Source of the DNA: Companilactobacillus ginsenosidimutans
GTDB lineage: Bacteria > Bacillota > Bacilli > Lactobacillales > Lactobacillaceae
NCBI RefSeq assembly: GCF_001050475.1
Contig: NZ_CP012034.1
Coordinates: 2,046,001-2,110,000 of the forward strand
Reading direction: 5' to 3'
DNA: 64,000 nucleotides
Position 1 is the first letter of the stretch. Each line of letters begins with the position of its first letter. Below, piece after piece: positions 49,895-58,890 of the stretch. Below the pieces are notes generated by a model, which saw nothing but the letters and a program-made list of their open reading frames with translations, had not been told where the DNA came from and did no database searches. The position numbers were made by a program, and so were the translations under genes.

Positions 49895-51269
49895 TCGACT
49901 AGTTGTACAAATTTTGCTCGTGGTAGCAGTTGTTACTAGTTTCATTTTGTCTTTCTTCATCTGGACAAATACTGCCCGCTACCAAAGAGGTCGAAATATC
50001 GATGTTTCGACCAGTGACGTAGATAAAAACAAAACACCAATTGATCAAATAATTAGTCCCACACAAATTATTTGGCAAGACGGTAAAGATCAACGCCTGC
50101 TTTATAACAATAAAGATAATATTTCTTTTAACATGCAAAAGACCATCAAAAACTGGAAAGTTGGTGAGTTCAAAGAAGAATTCACTAAAGATGGTGCTAA
50201 GTATCAGAAACTAATTCAAAGGAAAGATATGATTCAATTAATTTATCCAACTGATATTTCGATTAGAACTTTGGGATATTTATTGGGTAATAATCAATTA
50301 CAAAAAGCTAAAGATCATCCCTTCAATCGTATTTTGTTGTCGACTGATGACAAGGATACCGATGAAATTTATTTAGCTAACGATGAGAATTACACAGTTT
50401 ATAAAGCATCAGTTAAGGGTGCTTCTGCTGATCCAATTATCAAATTAGCTAGGAAAGCAAATATTGATTTGAAGGTTAAACTTAATTTGATGAAACATGG
50501 GGTTGTGACGTTCTATTCTGACCCAATTACCTTGAAGAGATACTCATATGTTATGAGCTCTAAGGCTGATTCAGAATATACAACTAATTTGTTTGATACC
50601 AATACGGATGATATTAACAATTCTGCAGAAGGTAATACTTATACTTATAGTGTTGGTGAATCTAAACGATTAGTTTCTGACCACGATAAAAATGAGTTAA
50701 CCTTCTCAGATTACACAGATACGTCTGTACCAAAAGATTTATTGACGTTCTTCCAACGTGGATACAAGAAAGCTACCAACATTCAGAATTCAGTTTCTAA
50801 CTTGCGTTTGTATGATGCTAGTTGGAAAAATAAGACTTTGATCTATCGTGAGTATGTTGAGGGATTTCCAATTTTCAAGAAGAGTGAATTTGGTTCAATT
50901 AAGATTGTCTTTAGTCGTAATGGATCGACTGAACAATTCTTGAATAAAGTTTTGGAGGTACCTGTTCCATCAGACCTACGTAATGTCACATTGAAACCTA
51001 CAACTGAGATTATGAAGGAACTTAACAATGCAGGGTATTCACCTAGTGATATTCAAAAACTAGAAGTTGGCTATCAGTGGACTAACGAGGAGGACAATAA
51101 TTCAGTTGTTGACCTCGAGCCTACTTATTACATTAAAATAAATAATCACTGGAAGTCTTTTGACGACTGGACAGGTATTTCTGCTCAAACTGTCTCGTCG
51201 TATAATTCTTCAAACACTAGAGTTAATACCAGTGCAAATACGCAAAGTAATACTTCAGAGGGGGAATAA
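49884..51269 (+). CDS. walH: WalH (YycH) regulator of WalK
   Basis: The ATG at 49884 follows GGAGGAGAATGG, which lies in the end of walK, giving 461 residues. One N-terminal membrane helix (KFSRLVVQILLVVAVVTSFILSFFIWTN) anchors a large extracytoplasmic part containing IWQDGKDQRLLYNN and VDLEPTYYIKINNHW. Such YycH proteins interact with WalK at the membrane and modulate its activity. It is followed after 3 bp by walI. Confidence 0.88.
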   Translation: MKFSRLVVQILLVVAVVTSFILSFFIWTNTARYQRGRNIDVSTSDVDKNKTPIDQIISPTQIIWQDGKDQRLLYNNKDNISFNMQKTIKNWKVGEFKEEFTKDGAKYQKLIQRKDMIQLIYPTDISIRTLGYLLGNNQLQKAKDHPFNRILLSTDDKDTDEIYLANDENYTVYKASVKGASADPIIKLARKANIDLKVKLNLMKHGVVTFYSDPITLKRYSYVMSSKADSEYTTNLFDTNTDDINNSAEGNTYTYSVGESKRLVSDHDKNELTFSDYTDTSVPKDLLTFFQRGYKKATNIQNSVSNLRLYDASWKNKTLIYREYVEGFPIFKKSEFGSIKIVFSRNGSTEQFLNKVLEVPVPSDLRNVTLKPTTEIMKELNNAGYSPSDIQKLEVGYQWTNEEDNNSVVDLEPTYYIKINNHWKSFDDWTGISAQTVSSYNSSNTRVNTSANTQSNTSEGE

Positions 51270-51272
51270 TCC

Positions 51273-52088
51273 ATGGACTTTAGAAGAATTGAAATTATCT
51301 TCCTAGTAGTATTTCTGTCATTGGATGTATTCCTATTAGTTTCATTTCATAATAGTCAGCAAGTTATTTCTAATTCAACAACTGGAGTAACTTCCACTTT
51401 GACTGATATGAGAAAGCGAAATATTACTTTTGGTAAATTAGATAAAAAAGCTGGTCAAGCTTATTACTTAGGTGCTCAACAATCTAATGACCTGGCTGAC
51501 AATACGTCTAAATTGCGTAATCAAGAAATTGAATACAATCAAACTTCTTACAAATTGATGAGTACACTTGAAGAACCAATTAGTATCAATTCTGATAATC
51601 GTAAATCTAAATTGGATAGTTTTATGAAGAAAGAATCTAATATCTTATTTGGTTCGGAGTATACATACTCACCACAATTATCATCAAGTACTCAACTAGT
51701 TTATGCTGAGACTGGACCTCTTGGAGTAATGTACGATAAGACTGGACAATTAATTTTCTCAGTCGTAAATGGTAAAGTTGTTAGTTATACGCAAACTTAC
51801 ATGAAGACACTTGATATTTTGCAGGAAAAACAAGCTACTAAGAGTGAGCAAGATGTCGTCACTAACTTGTATTCGAGTTCGGAGATTCCTAACAATTCGA
51901 AGATAACCTATACAAATATGGCGTACACTAAACTTTTGGAAGCAAAAGGTAGTACAATTTATATACCGGTTTGGTTTATTAGTATTCACAATAAAGATAG
52001 CAAGGTAGATACAGTTAAAAAGGTCAATGCCTTCACTGGTAACATACTTAAGACCTCGTCTAATGGAGAAGATTATAGTAATGAGTGA
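51273..52088 (+). CDS. walI: WalI (YycI) regulator of WalK
   Basis: The 271-residue protein has one N-terminal membrane helix (RRIEIIFLVVFLSLDVFLLVSF) and an extracytoplasmic YycI domain (AETGPLGVMYDKTGQLIFSVVNGKVVSYTQTYM, IYIPVWFISIHN). It works with WalH on WalK. The ribosome site is AGGGGG within the end of walH. Its stop overlaps the walJ start by 8 bp. Confidence 0.88.
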   Translation: MDFRRIEIIFLVVFLSLDVFLLVSFHNSQQVISNSTTGVTSTLTDMRKRNITFGKLDKKAGQAYYLGAQQSNDLADNTSKLRNQEIEYNQTSYKLMSTLEEPISINSDNRKSKLDSFMKKESNILFGSEYTYSPQLSSSTQLVYAETGPLGVMYDKTGQLIFSVVNGKVVSYTQTYMKTLDILQEKQATKSEQDVVTNLYSSSEIPNNSKITYTNMAYTKLLEAKGSTIYIPVWFISIHNKDSKVDTVKKVNAFTGNILKTSSNGEDYSNE

Positions 52089-52884
52089 AGATAGTTTAAA
52101 AGTTAGTGTACTAGCAAGTAGCAGTTCAGGTAACGTCACATACATCGAAACCCCCGAGCACCATGTTTTAGTTGATGCAGGGATGTCAGGTAAGAAAATC
52201 AAAGAGTCACTTGAAAGTATTGGAAAAGATATCAATACCATTGATTCACTCTTTGTGACGCATGAACATTCTGATCATATTAAAGGTGTTGGAGTTTTGG
52301 CGCGTCGTTACAATTTGAATGTTTATGCCAATGAGAAAACATGGGATGCCATGTTGCCCAAAATTGGTAAGGTTCCAGAAGACCAAATCAATGTTTTTCA
52401 ACACAATAAAGTTATGACGTTAGATGATTTGGACGTTGAAAGTTTTGCGGTATCACACGATGCAGCTGACCCTCAATTTTACAAATTCCATCATAATGGC
52501 AAGGACTTTGTTATTTTGACAGACACAGGTTACGTTTCTGATCGAGTTGAACAAACCATCAAAAACGCTGACGGATATTTGTTTGAGTGTAACCATGATG
52601 TTGAAATGTTGAGAAATGGTTTTTATACTTGGCCACTGAAACAACGTATTTTGAGTGAAAAAGGTCATCTTTCAAATGATGATGGCGCTAATGCGTTGAT
52701 GAGTGTCTTGGGTAATCGAACTAAACAAATCTATTTGGGTCACTTGAGTCCTGAGAACAATACTAAGGCTGTGGCTCACGAAGCAGTCGAGCATATTATG
52801 GAAGACCATGATTTTGGAGTTGGTAGTGATTTTTTGATTCACGATACTGATCCTAAAATTGCGGATCCTTTAATATCGTTGTAA
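52081..52884 (+). CDS. walJ: Metallo-beta-lactamase-fold hydrolase WalJ (YycJ)
   Basis: The ATG at 52081 (GGAGAAG upstream) gives 267 residues. The MBL-fold metal-binding motif is VTHEHSDHIKGV, with further ligands in SHDAADPQ, LTDTGYV and LGHLSPENN. YycJ/WalJ proteins are exonuclease-like enzymes linked to DNA repair and cell-wall/division control. It ends the walR-J block and is followed by a terminator, then htrA. Confidence 0.9.
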   Translation: MSEDSLKVSVLASSSSGNVTYIETPEHHVLVDAGMSGKKIKESLESIGKDINTIDSLFVTHEHSDHIKGVGVLARRYNLNVYANEKTWDAMLPKIGKVPEDQINVFQHNKVMTLDDLDVESFAVSHDAADPQFYKFHHNGKDFVILTDTGYVSDRVEQTIKNADGYLFECNHDVEMLRNGFYTWPLKQRILSEKGHLSNDDGANALMSVLGNRTKQIYLGHLSPENNTKAVAHEAVEHIMEDHDFGVGSDFLIHDTDPKIADPLISL

Positions 52885-52903
52885 AATTTGAATATAGTTA
52901 GAA

Positions 52904-52934
52904 AAGGTAATTTTTGCAATGCAATTATTGCCTT
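52904..52934 (+). terminator. Terminator after walJ
   Basis: AAGGTAAT and ATTGCCTT (one wobble) are followed by a T-run. Confidence 0.65.
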
Positions 52935-53029
52935 TTTTTGTAACTATTTTGTCAAACAAGTTTCACACTTTTTTCAAAATTAAATTGTATAGTGTACTTA
53001 CAACACTAATGGGAAGTGAGCATTGGTTT

Positions 53030-54418
53030 ATGGATGAGAATAATAATAAGAATAGACAAGACGATCAAGGTGCTAAAAAAAGTACCAAGAAATCACTATG
53101 GAAGACAGCAATAGTTGCATTTGCTTCAGCAATTCTTGGTGTCGGTATTGCATACGCAGGTTTTACCCACATGGGTGGATCAGTTCCTAATACTGCAACA
53201 TCAAACGGACCAGGTACGACTGAAGTGAGCCAATCAAAGGTAAATACTTCAAGCACGATGTCGAAGGCTTACAAGAAGGTAGACAATTCCGTTGTGTCCG
53301 TTGTTAATTTACAAAAGCAAAAACAAAACGCTTCATCTGATGACTTTTCATCAATCTTCGGAGATTTGTTCGGAGATAGTGGTGAAAGTTCAGGTTCTGG
53401 TGACAATGGTTCTTCAGATAACTCAAATGGTACAAACGGAGCTAACGGCTCAACTGATGGCTCAGGTGAAAACGGTTCGAGTTCATCTGGATCATCTTCA
53501 TCAAATTCTGACAGTAATAAGTTGCAAGAATACAGCGAAGGTTCTGGTGTGATTTATGCTAAAAATGATGGTAAAGGTTACATTGTAACTAACAACCACG
53601 TTGTTTCTGGCTCAGATTCATTGGAAATCATTTTGAAAGATGGTACGAAATTAACTGGTAAATTAATTGGTTCCGATAAGACAACAGATTTAGCTGTTAT
53701 TGAAATTGATGGTAGTAAAGTACCTGCCACAGCAACATTTGGTAACTCAGATAACTTAACACCTGGTGACACCGTGATTGCAATTGGTTCACCACTTGGT
53801 AGTCAATACGCAACTTCAGTTACACAAGGTATTATTTCAGCAACTAACAGAACAGTTGATACTCAAGACCAAACAACTGGTCAAACTACTGGAGAAGCAA
53901 CAGTTCTTCAAACGGATGCTGCAATTAACCCAGGAAATTCAGGTGGTCCATTAGTTGATTCCGCTGGACAAGTAATTGGTATTAACTCAATGAAATTAGC
54001 ATCAAACACAGATGGTTCTTCTGTTGAAGGTATGGGATTTGCCATTCCAAGTAACGAAGTTGTTAAAATTATTAACCAACTTGTTAAGAACGGTAAAGTT
54101 TCAAGACCATCACTTGGTATTCGTGTAGTTGACTTGAATCAAATTTCAGATGACTCACAAAGTTCTCTCAAACTTCCAGATTCAGTTACACAAGGTGTAG
54201 TTGTATACAGTGCAGAAAATGATTCTGTTGCTAAAAAAGCTGGATTGAAGAAAAATGATGTCATCGTTAAACTTGATAAAAACAAAGTAAGTTCGGTTGC
54301 TGACTTGCATAACGCATTGTACGATCATTCTGTTGGCGATACGGCAACGTTGCAGTATTATCGCAGTGGAAAATTAAATACAGTAAAAATTCATTTAACA
54401 CAAAAAACGACCGATTAA
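53030..54418 (+). CDS. htrA: HtrA/DegP-type membrane serine protease
   Basis: I use the ATG at 53030 (GGAAGTGAG 10 bases upstream), giving 462 residues. The layout is a charged N-terminus, one membrane helix (about 25-45), a Gly/Ser/Asn-rich linker (about 118-163), a trypsin-like domain with the triad H190 (VTNNHVV), D220 (TTDLAVIEI) and S304 (NPGNSGGPL), and a PDZ domain (about 370-455). It degrades misfolded exported proteins at the cell surface. The low-complexity linker is longer than in many homologues. It lies between walJ and rlmH, the common lactobacillal order. Confidence 0.95.
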   Translation: MDENNNKNRQDDQGAKKSTKKSLWKTAIVAFASAILGVGIAYAGFTHMGGSVPNTATSNGPGTTEVSQSKVNTSSTMSKAYKKVDNSVVSVVNLQKQKQNASSDDFSSIFGDLFGDSGESSGSGDNGSSDNSNGTNGANGSTDGSGENGSSSSGSSSSNSDSNKLQEYSEGSGVIYAKNDGKGYIVTNNHVVSGSDSLEIILKDGTKLTGKLIGSDKTTDLAVIEIDGSKVPATATFGNSDNLTPGDTVIAIGSPLGSQYATSVTQGIISATNRTVDTQDQTTGQTTGEATVLQTDAAINPGNSGGPLVDSAGQVIGINSMKLASNTDGSSVEGMGFAIPSNEVVKIINQLVKNGKVSRPSLGIRVVDLNQISDDSQSSLKLPDSVTQGVVVYSAENDSVAKKAGLKKNDVIVKLDKNKVSSVADLHNALYDHSVGDTATLQYYRSGKLNTVKIHLTQKTTD

Positions 54419-54424
54419 ATTAAT

Positions 54425-54456
54425 AGCGTGAAACTGTTGCATAACAGTTTCACGCT
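54425..54456. terminator. Terminator of htrA
   Basis: AGCGTGAAACTGTT and AACAGTTTCACGCT form a perfect 14-bp stem followed by eight T. Confidence 0.93.
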
Positions 54457-54535
54457 TTTTTTTGAACAATAACTTAAAAATATGACGTTAAACTTCGGAT
54501 TTTCAAAAGCTGAATATTTTTCTGATTTCCACACC

Positions 54536-54719
54536 TGTGTATAACTTGTGGATAAGTGGAAAAAATATTGTTATCGTGCTGTAGAAAAAGTTATCCACAA
54601 TCCACAAGACGACTGTTGATAACTTTTGTGGATTAATTAAAAAAGTTGGGTATACGCCTATATGTCAGTGTTTTAGTTGTTCCACAGTTGTACACAAACT
54701 TTTTGTGAGGTGTGGATAA
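54536..54719. other. DnaA-box cluster between htrA and rlmH
   Basis: Three exact DnaA boxes (TTATCCACA or its complement) lie at 54547-54555, 54591-54599 and 54711-54719. Single-mismatch boxes lie at 54536-54544 (TGTGTATAA), 54614-54622 (TGTTGATAA) and 54627-54635 (TGTGGATTA). A further exact box lies inside rlmH at 55085-55093. Four of the six are plus-orientation TGTGGATAA forms in an AT-rich setting. This density is typical of an origin region or a DnaA-titrating locus. Confidence 0.75.
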
Positions 54720-54802
54720 CTCCAGTTAATATATTTTTCGGATTTTAATTTGTATTTGGCATGTTGTGGATTGTTTATTATGATAGGAACAAGGAGATCA
54801 TC

Positions 54803-55282
54803 ATGAACATAAAATTTATTACCGTTGGTAAGTTAAAAGAGAAGTATTTAAAAGCCGGCATTGCTGAGTACGCCAAGCGTTTGAGTGCGTTTTGCAAGTT
54901 TGAAATCGTTGAATGTGCGGACGAAAAAGCACCTGAGAATTTGAGTGATGCACAGGATAAACAAGTTAAAGAAGTAGAAGGTGAACGTATCCTTGGTAAG
55001 ATCAAGGATAAAGAGTACGTGATTTTGCTTGATTTAAAGGGTAAAGAGCTTACTTCTGAAGAGTTAGCCAAAAAAGTGGATGACTTATCCACATATGGAA
55101 CGAGCGACATTACTTTTGTTATCGGAGGTTCACTCGGAGTTAGCCCTGAGGTGAAACAAAGAGCTGATTACAGCATTTGTTTTGGAAAGTTCACATTACC
55201 TCACCAATTAATGCGTTTAGTCCTTACAGAGCAAATATATCGTTCGTTCATGATTAATAACCACCGTACTTATCACAAGTAG
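54803..55282 (+). CDS. rlmH: 23S rRNA pseudouridine-1915 N3-methyltransferase RlmH
   Basis: The ATG at 54803 behind AAGGAGATC gives 159 residues, the standard length. The SPOUT-family features are clear: [26 protein letters not shown] at the N-terminus, [13 protein letters not shown] (knot/SAM loop) and [28 protein letters not shown] at the C-terminus. It methylates pseudouridine 1915 of 23S rRNA using SAM. An exact DnaA box lies inside the gene. Confidence 0.96.
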   Translation: MNIKFITVGKLKEKYLKAGIAEYAKRLSAFCKFEIVECADEKAPENLSDAQDKQVKEVEGERILGKIKDKEYVILLDLKGKELTSEELAKKVDDLSTYGTSDITFVIGGSLGVSPEVKQRADYSICFGKFTLPHQLMRLVLTEQIYRSFMINNHRTYHK

Positions 55283-55290
55283 GAGGCAAT

Positions 55291-55830
55291 ATGGATACTA
55301 AACAACATTTGGCACGTACCTTGAAGAGAGTTATGCAAACTGTACCTGTGGATAAAATTACAATCAACTTGTTAACAAGTGAAGCCAATGTGGCTCGAAA
55401 TACTTTTTATTATCATTTCGATGATATTAATGGATTGCTGGAATATATTTATGCTGAAGAAATTGTTTATCAACTCGATGCATATAAGAAGCAACAGAAC
55501 TGGACTGACGGGCTGAAAGTTTTAGTTGATTACATTGATGAAAACCGCAAGTTTTGTCTGAATACCTTCAAGTCGGTTAATCGTAGTTTATTGGAACACT
55601 TTTTATATAGCGTTGCCTTTGACATGGTCACTGGTGTTGTTCACGATCTACATCCCAACGCCTCATTTAAATTGAGAGATGAGATTGGGAATTTTTATGG
55701 ACTAGCTTTGAGTAGTCAACTTATTCAGTGGCTGACATCTAATATGGATGAATCGAAAGAAGAATTTTGCCAAAGGATGAACCGGATGTTATGTGGTTCT
55801 ATTGATAATGTTGTAGCGCATAATAAATAA
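55291..55830 (+). CDS. TetR family transcriptional regulator
   Basis: The 179-residue protein has an N-terminal TetR HTH (about 5-50; VDKITINLLTSEANVARNTFYYHFDDINGLL) and a C-terminal helical ligand domain resembling DhaS-type regulators. It follows rlmH by 8 bp with AGGAGG and may share its transcript. The membrane-protein gene downstream is the most likely target, by proximity only. Confidence 0.82.
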   Translation: MDTKQHLARTLKRVMQTVPVDKITINLLTSEANVARNTFYYHFDDINGLLEYIYAEEIVYQLDAYKKQQNWTDGLKVLVDYIDENRKFCLNTFKSVNRSLLEHFLYSVAFDMVTGVVHDLHPNASFKLRDEIGNFYGLALSSQLIQWLTSNMDESKEEFCQRMNRMLCGSIDNVVAHNK

Positions 55831-55868
55831 TTTGGTTAATCTGGTCTGATTGTCCATATTAATAACTC

Positions 55869-55883
55869 TAGAAAGCGTTTACA
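55869..55883. promoter_or_regulatory. Candidate cre site upstream of membrane protein gene
   Basis: TAGAAAGCGTTTACA differs from WTGNAARCGNWWNCA at one position and lies about 45 bp before the start codon, where CcpA could control transcription. Confidence 0.45.
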
Positions 55884-55928
55884 CTTAAGCTGTAAATAAA
55901 AATAAAAACCTTTCTGGAGGTGTTTCTA

Positions 55929-56912
55929 ATGTTCTTATTTCAAAACATTTCAGGGGCAGATTGGTTAATGTGGGTCGCAATTATTGCAGCACTTATGCTA
56001 CTCAACGAAGCTGCCCGTGCTAATAAATGGATTGGATTGACACTTTTCATTGCCGTTCCAATTCTACTAACGATTTTCGTCTGGCCAACTACGGCAGGCG
56101 CAGGAAGCAGTACCGGAACATGGTTCCACTGGGTAAAAGTTTATTCGGCATTAGCTGGATGTCTTGGCTTTATGGCACTACGTTTCATTCCAAAACTAAG
56201 CAGGAACAAGTGGGCACTATTATTTCCACCTATCATTTTGGCAGTTAACATTCTTGAAGCTGTCACACGTGACTTCCAAGTTTATGGAATGCACGGAATG
56301 GTTGACGGAGTGTTCATGAATGGTGGAGTTTGGAACATCATGAATGGTGTCGCTGGTATTATCAATATCATTACAATCACTGGTTGGATGGGAATTATCA
56401 TCAGCCGTGACAAGCAAAAAGATATGATTTGGCCTGACCAAATTTGGCCATGGATTATCGCTTACGATCTATGGAACTTTGCTTATGTATACAACTGTGT
56501 AGGTGACCACTCATTCTACGCAGGTGCCGCATTGTTACTTTCATGTACATTTGCCGCATTCTTCATCAAGAAGGGTTCATGGCTACAAGCTCGTGCTCAG
56601 ACTCTAGCATTTTGGATGATGTTCACGATGAGTGTGCCAGCATTTGTAACCAATTCTCAATTCGCAGTACAGAGTACACATTCAAACGCAGCACTGTTTA
56701 CAGTTAGTTTCATCGCATTATTAGCTAACGTTGGAGTATTGATTCTTCACATTGTTAGAGTTACTAAATTCCGTAGGAACGCACTTAAAGACGACGTATA
56801 CGCAGGTATGAAAGCTCATGATCAAGTATTAGCTGACAACTTGCCAGAAAATGAAATCCCTAAGGATTTGAACTTAAAAGGTGGAAATGATTCATCAACA
56901 CATACGGCATAA
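55929..56912 (+). CDS. Polytopic membrane protein, probably DUF5692 family
   Basis: The ATG at 55929, behind GGAGGTG, gives 327 residues; the GTG at 55920 lies inside that ribosome site. About nine membrane segments are predicted, with conserved-looking WNIMNGVAGIINIITITGW, WPDQIWPWIIAYDLWNFAYVYNC and GDHSFYAGAALLLSC. I associate this with the DUF5692 family from memory, with moderate confidence; function is unknown. The cytosolic tail is hydrophilic (about 285-327). A cre-like site upstream suggests carbon control. Confidence 0.65.
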   Translation: MFLFQNISGADWLMWVAIIAALMLLNEAARANKWIGLTLFIAVPILLTIFVWPTTAGAGSSTGTWFHWVKVYSALAGCLGFMALRFIPKLSRNKWALLFPPIILAVNILEAVTRDFQVYGMHGMVDGVFMNGGVWNIMNGVAGIINIITITGWMGIIISRDKQKDMIWPDQIWPWIIAYDLWNFAYVYNCVGDHSFYAGAALLLSCTFAAFFIKKGSWLQARAQTLAFWMMFTMSVPAFVTNSQFAVQSTHSNAALFTVSFIALLANVGVLILHIVRVTKFRRNALKDDVYAGMKAHDQVLADNLPENEIPKDLNLKGGNDSSTHTA

Positions 56913-56924
56913 AAAATAAATTGG

Positions 56925-56949
56925 CGTAATGTTCATTCTGGATGTTACG
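56925..56949 (+). terminator. Terminator of the DUF5692-like gene
   Basis: CGTAATGTTC and GGATGTTACG pair with three G-U wobbles, followed by seven T. Confidence 0.65.
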
Positions 56950-57063
56950 TTTTTTTATTTTTCCGCTGATTAAATAATTGTTACAATCCGAGTAATTTAG
57001 TCCATTATGGAACTAATTTCTGTAAAATAACTTGTGTTATTAATCTTAAATGTAGGGGATTTT

Positions 57064-58107
57064 ATGGTAAGAAAAAGACTTAGCTACATCGACTACTTAA
57101 AAATCACCGCCATGTTTGGGGTGATAATGTCGCATTCGCTAGCAGAAACATTAAACCAAAATCGTTTCTCATTCGACTGGCATGTGAAAAATATCTTTCT
57201 TGGTACAGTATCACCAGCAGTCGGGATTTTCTTCATGGTTAGTGGGGCATTAATATTATCGAGTACAAAAACAGACAACATTGGATATTTATTTAAACAT
57301 CGACTAGTAAAAATTATGGTTCCATTCTTGATCTGGTCAGGAATATCAATTCTGGTCATGATGCAATTGGACGGAAATGTTTCGTGGGGGATGTGGCTTC
57401 ACAGGATGCTGTTGCTGTACAACAGATTTCCAATTATTCCTTTCTGGTTCTTATATCCACTAATTGGTTTTTACTTGTTATCGCCAATTTTAAAGGCGTT
57501 TGTCGACAAAGCAAGTATGAGAACATTAGATTATGCAATCATCTTGTGGTTCGTGACGAACATCTGCCTGCCGTTTATCGCGCAATTGTTGCCAAAGAAA
57601 TTCGGAATTTATTTTACATATATTCCAAATTCAAATTTGATCATTTTAGGTCAGACGATTGGTTATTTCTTGCTTGGGTACAGATTAGACAAGACTCCAA
57701 TTAAACCACACACATTCCAGTCAAATGTCGTCGCGACACTTTTACTTTTAGCAATCACAATTATATTGAACTATGAAAATTTGCTGTATCACTGGCATAT
57801 TCCGGTTATCGGTTATGCACCATCAATTTTTGCTGTAATATTAGCCATGGAAATTTTCTTAATGGTTAAAAAATGGGATTACTATCATCCACTAACCAGA
57901 TCTCGACGTAGAAGGGTAACATTACTTTCGACAATGAGTTATGGAGTGTATTTAACACACGGAATGGTAATTCAAATTATCGAAGAAGCATTTCATATTG
58001 ATAACTTCTTCTTAGTATTTTTATTAACCTCAGTAATTTGTTTAGTATTTACATATGCTGTCAGTAAAATACCGAAAGCTAGATTTTTCCTTTTAGGGAT
58101 GGACTAA
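57064..58107 (+). CDS. Acyltransferase family 3 membrane protein
   Basis: The ATG at 57064 (TAGGGGA upstream) gives 347 residues with about ten membrane segments. The family-3 signatures YIDYLKITAMFGVIMSHS near the N-terminus and TVSPAVGIFFMVSGALIL are clear, with the catalytic His in that first segment. Relatives O-acetylate or otherwise acylate surface polysaccharides, teichoic acids or peptidoglycan (without the SGNH domain of OatA). The target here is unknown. Confidence 0.83.
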   Translation: MVRKRLSYIDYLKITAMFGVIMSHSLAETLNQNRFSFDWHVKNIFLGTVSPAVGIFFMVSGALILSSTKTDNIGYLFKHRLVKIMVPFLIWSGISILVMMQLDGNVSWGMWLHRMLLLYNRFPIIPFWFLYPLIGFYLLSPILKAFVDKASMRTLDYAIILWFVTNICLPFIAQLLPKKFGIYFTYIPNSNLIILGQTIGYFLLGYRLDKTPIKPHTFQSNVVATLLLLAITIILNYENLLYHWHIPVIGYAPSIFAVILAMEIFLMVKKWDYYHPLTRSRRRRVTLLSTMSYGVYLTHGMVIQIIEEAFHIDNFFLVFLLTSVICLVFTYAVSKIPKARFFLLGMD

Positions 58108-58110
58108 AAA

Positions 58111-58148
58111 AACAGGCACTCAAGACTTAATCGTCTTGGATGCCTGTT
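58111..58148. terminator. Bidirectional terminator between acyltransferase and protease genes
   Basis: AACAGGCACTCAAGAC and GTCTTGGATGCCTGTT pair over 16 positions with one wobble; A-run and T-run flank it. Confidence 0.88.
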
Positions 58149-58160
58149 TCATTTTTTACA

Positions 58161-58799
58161 TTATTTATAATACAAATTAATTGCGGCAACATCTTTAGCT
58201 GTGATGTCAGTATTTGGTGTCTTGTACCACATAATTGATCCGTCTGAATCAGTGTGTGTATCTTTCAAACCCAAAGCGTGGCCTAATTCATGTTCGACAA
58301 CACGTCTGCCCATTGTTGAAAGGGTAGCTTGTGGAATTGTTGTTTTTGAGAGGTCAATTTTTGAGGAAATTACTTCGGTGTAACCTTTAGATTTATTAAT
58401 TGTATTAGTAGTCAAACCATTTTCAGCGCTGCTTGTTCCACTATTGGTGAAAACGATTGATGAACTGTTCTTATCTTTTGATTCGTACAAGTTTACTTTA
58501 GTTTGCATGTTCCATTGAAGTGCAGCGGCACGGATATCTTGTTGAACACCCTTGGCTGTTCCAGGTGTGATGTAGTAAGCAATTGTGTTTGTGTCGAAAT
58601 GTTCATTTTGAGTAATATCAGATGTGTTTGAAGTTGCTGTATTACCTAATGTTTGAGTTTTTGTTTGTGTAGTTTTTGAAACAACTAGTGAGTTTCCAGT
58701 TGAGTCGGCTTTTGCGTCTTGAATTTGACTAACAGAAATTACTGGTGTTAGTAAAAGTGTGGCAGTAGCTAGTAATGCAATCTTTTTGATGTTTTTCAT
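58161..58799 (-). CDS. Secreted matrixin-like zinc metalloprotease
   Basis: The ATG at 58797-58799 is preferred to the TTG three codons earlier because the latter directly abuts AGGGGGA. The 212-residue protein has a signal peptide (NIKKIALLATATLLLTPVISVS), a Thr/Gln/Asn-rich propeptide-like stretch and a C-terminal catalytic domain with VVEHELGHALGLKDTH (HExxHxxGxxD zinc site) and a Met-turn GSIMWYK. It is a small M10-like protease, exported and possibly wall-associated. A related but differently ended protein is encoded at 24715. Confidence 0.82.
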   Translation of the reverse strand: MKNIKKIALLATATLLLTPVISVSQIQDAKADSTGNSLVVSKTTQTKTQTLGNTATSNTSDITQNEHFDTNTIAYYITPGTAKGVQQDIRAAALQWNMQTKVNLYESKDKNSSSIVFTNSGTSSAENGLTTNTINKSKGYTEVISSKIDLSKTTIPQATLSTMGRRVVEHELGHALGLKDTHTDSDGSIMWYKTPNTDITAKDVAAINLYYK

Positions 58800-58868
58800 A
58801 AATAGCAATCCCCCTGTAATACCTAGCCTAATTATAGTACATATTCATATTTTTTCCATAAATAAAAA

Positions 58869-58890
58869 AATAAGACCCGCAGGTCTTATT
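58869..58890 (-). terminator. Terminator of the nucleoside hydrolase gene
   Basis: AATAAGACC and GGTCTTATT form a stem followed by seven T on the minus strand; it overlaps the stop codon. Confidence 0.85.
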
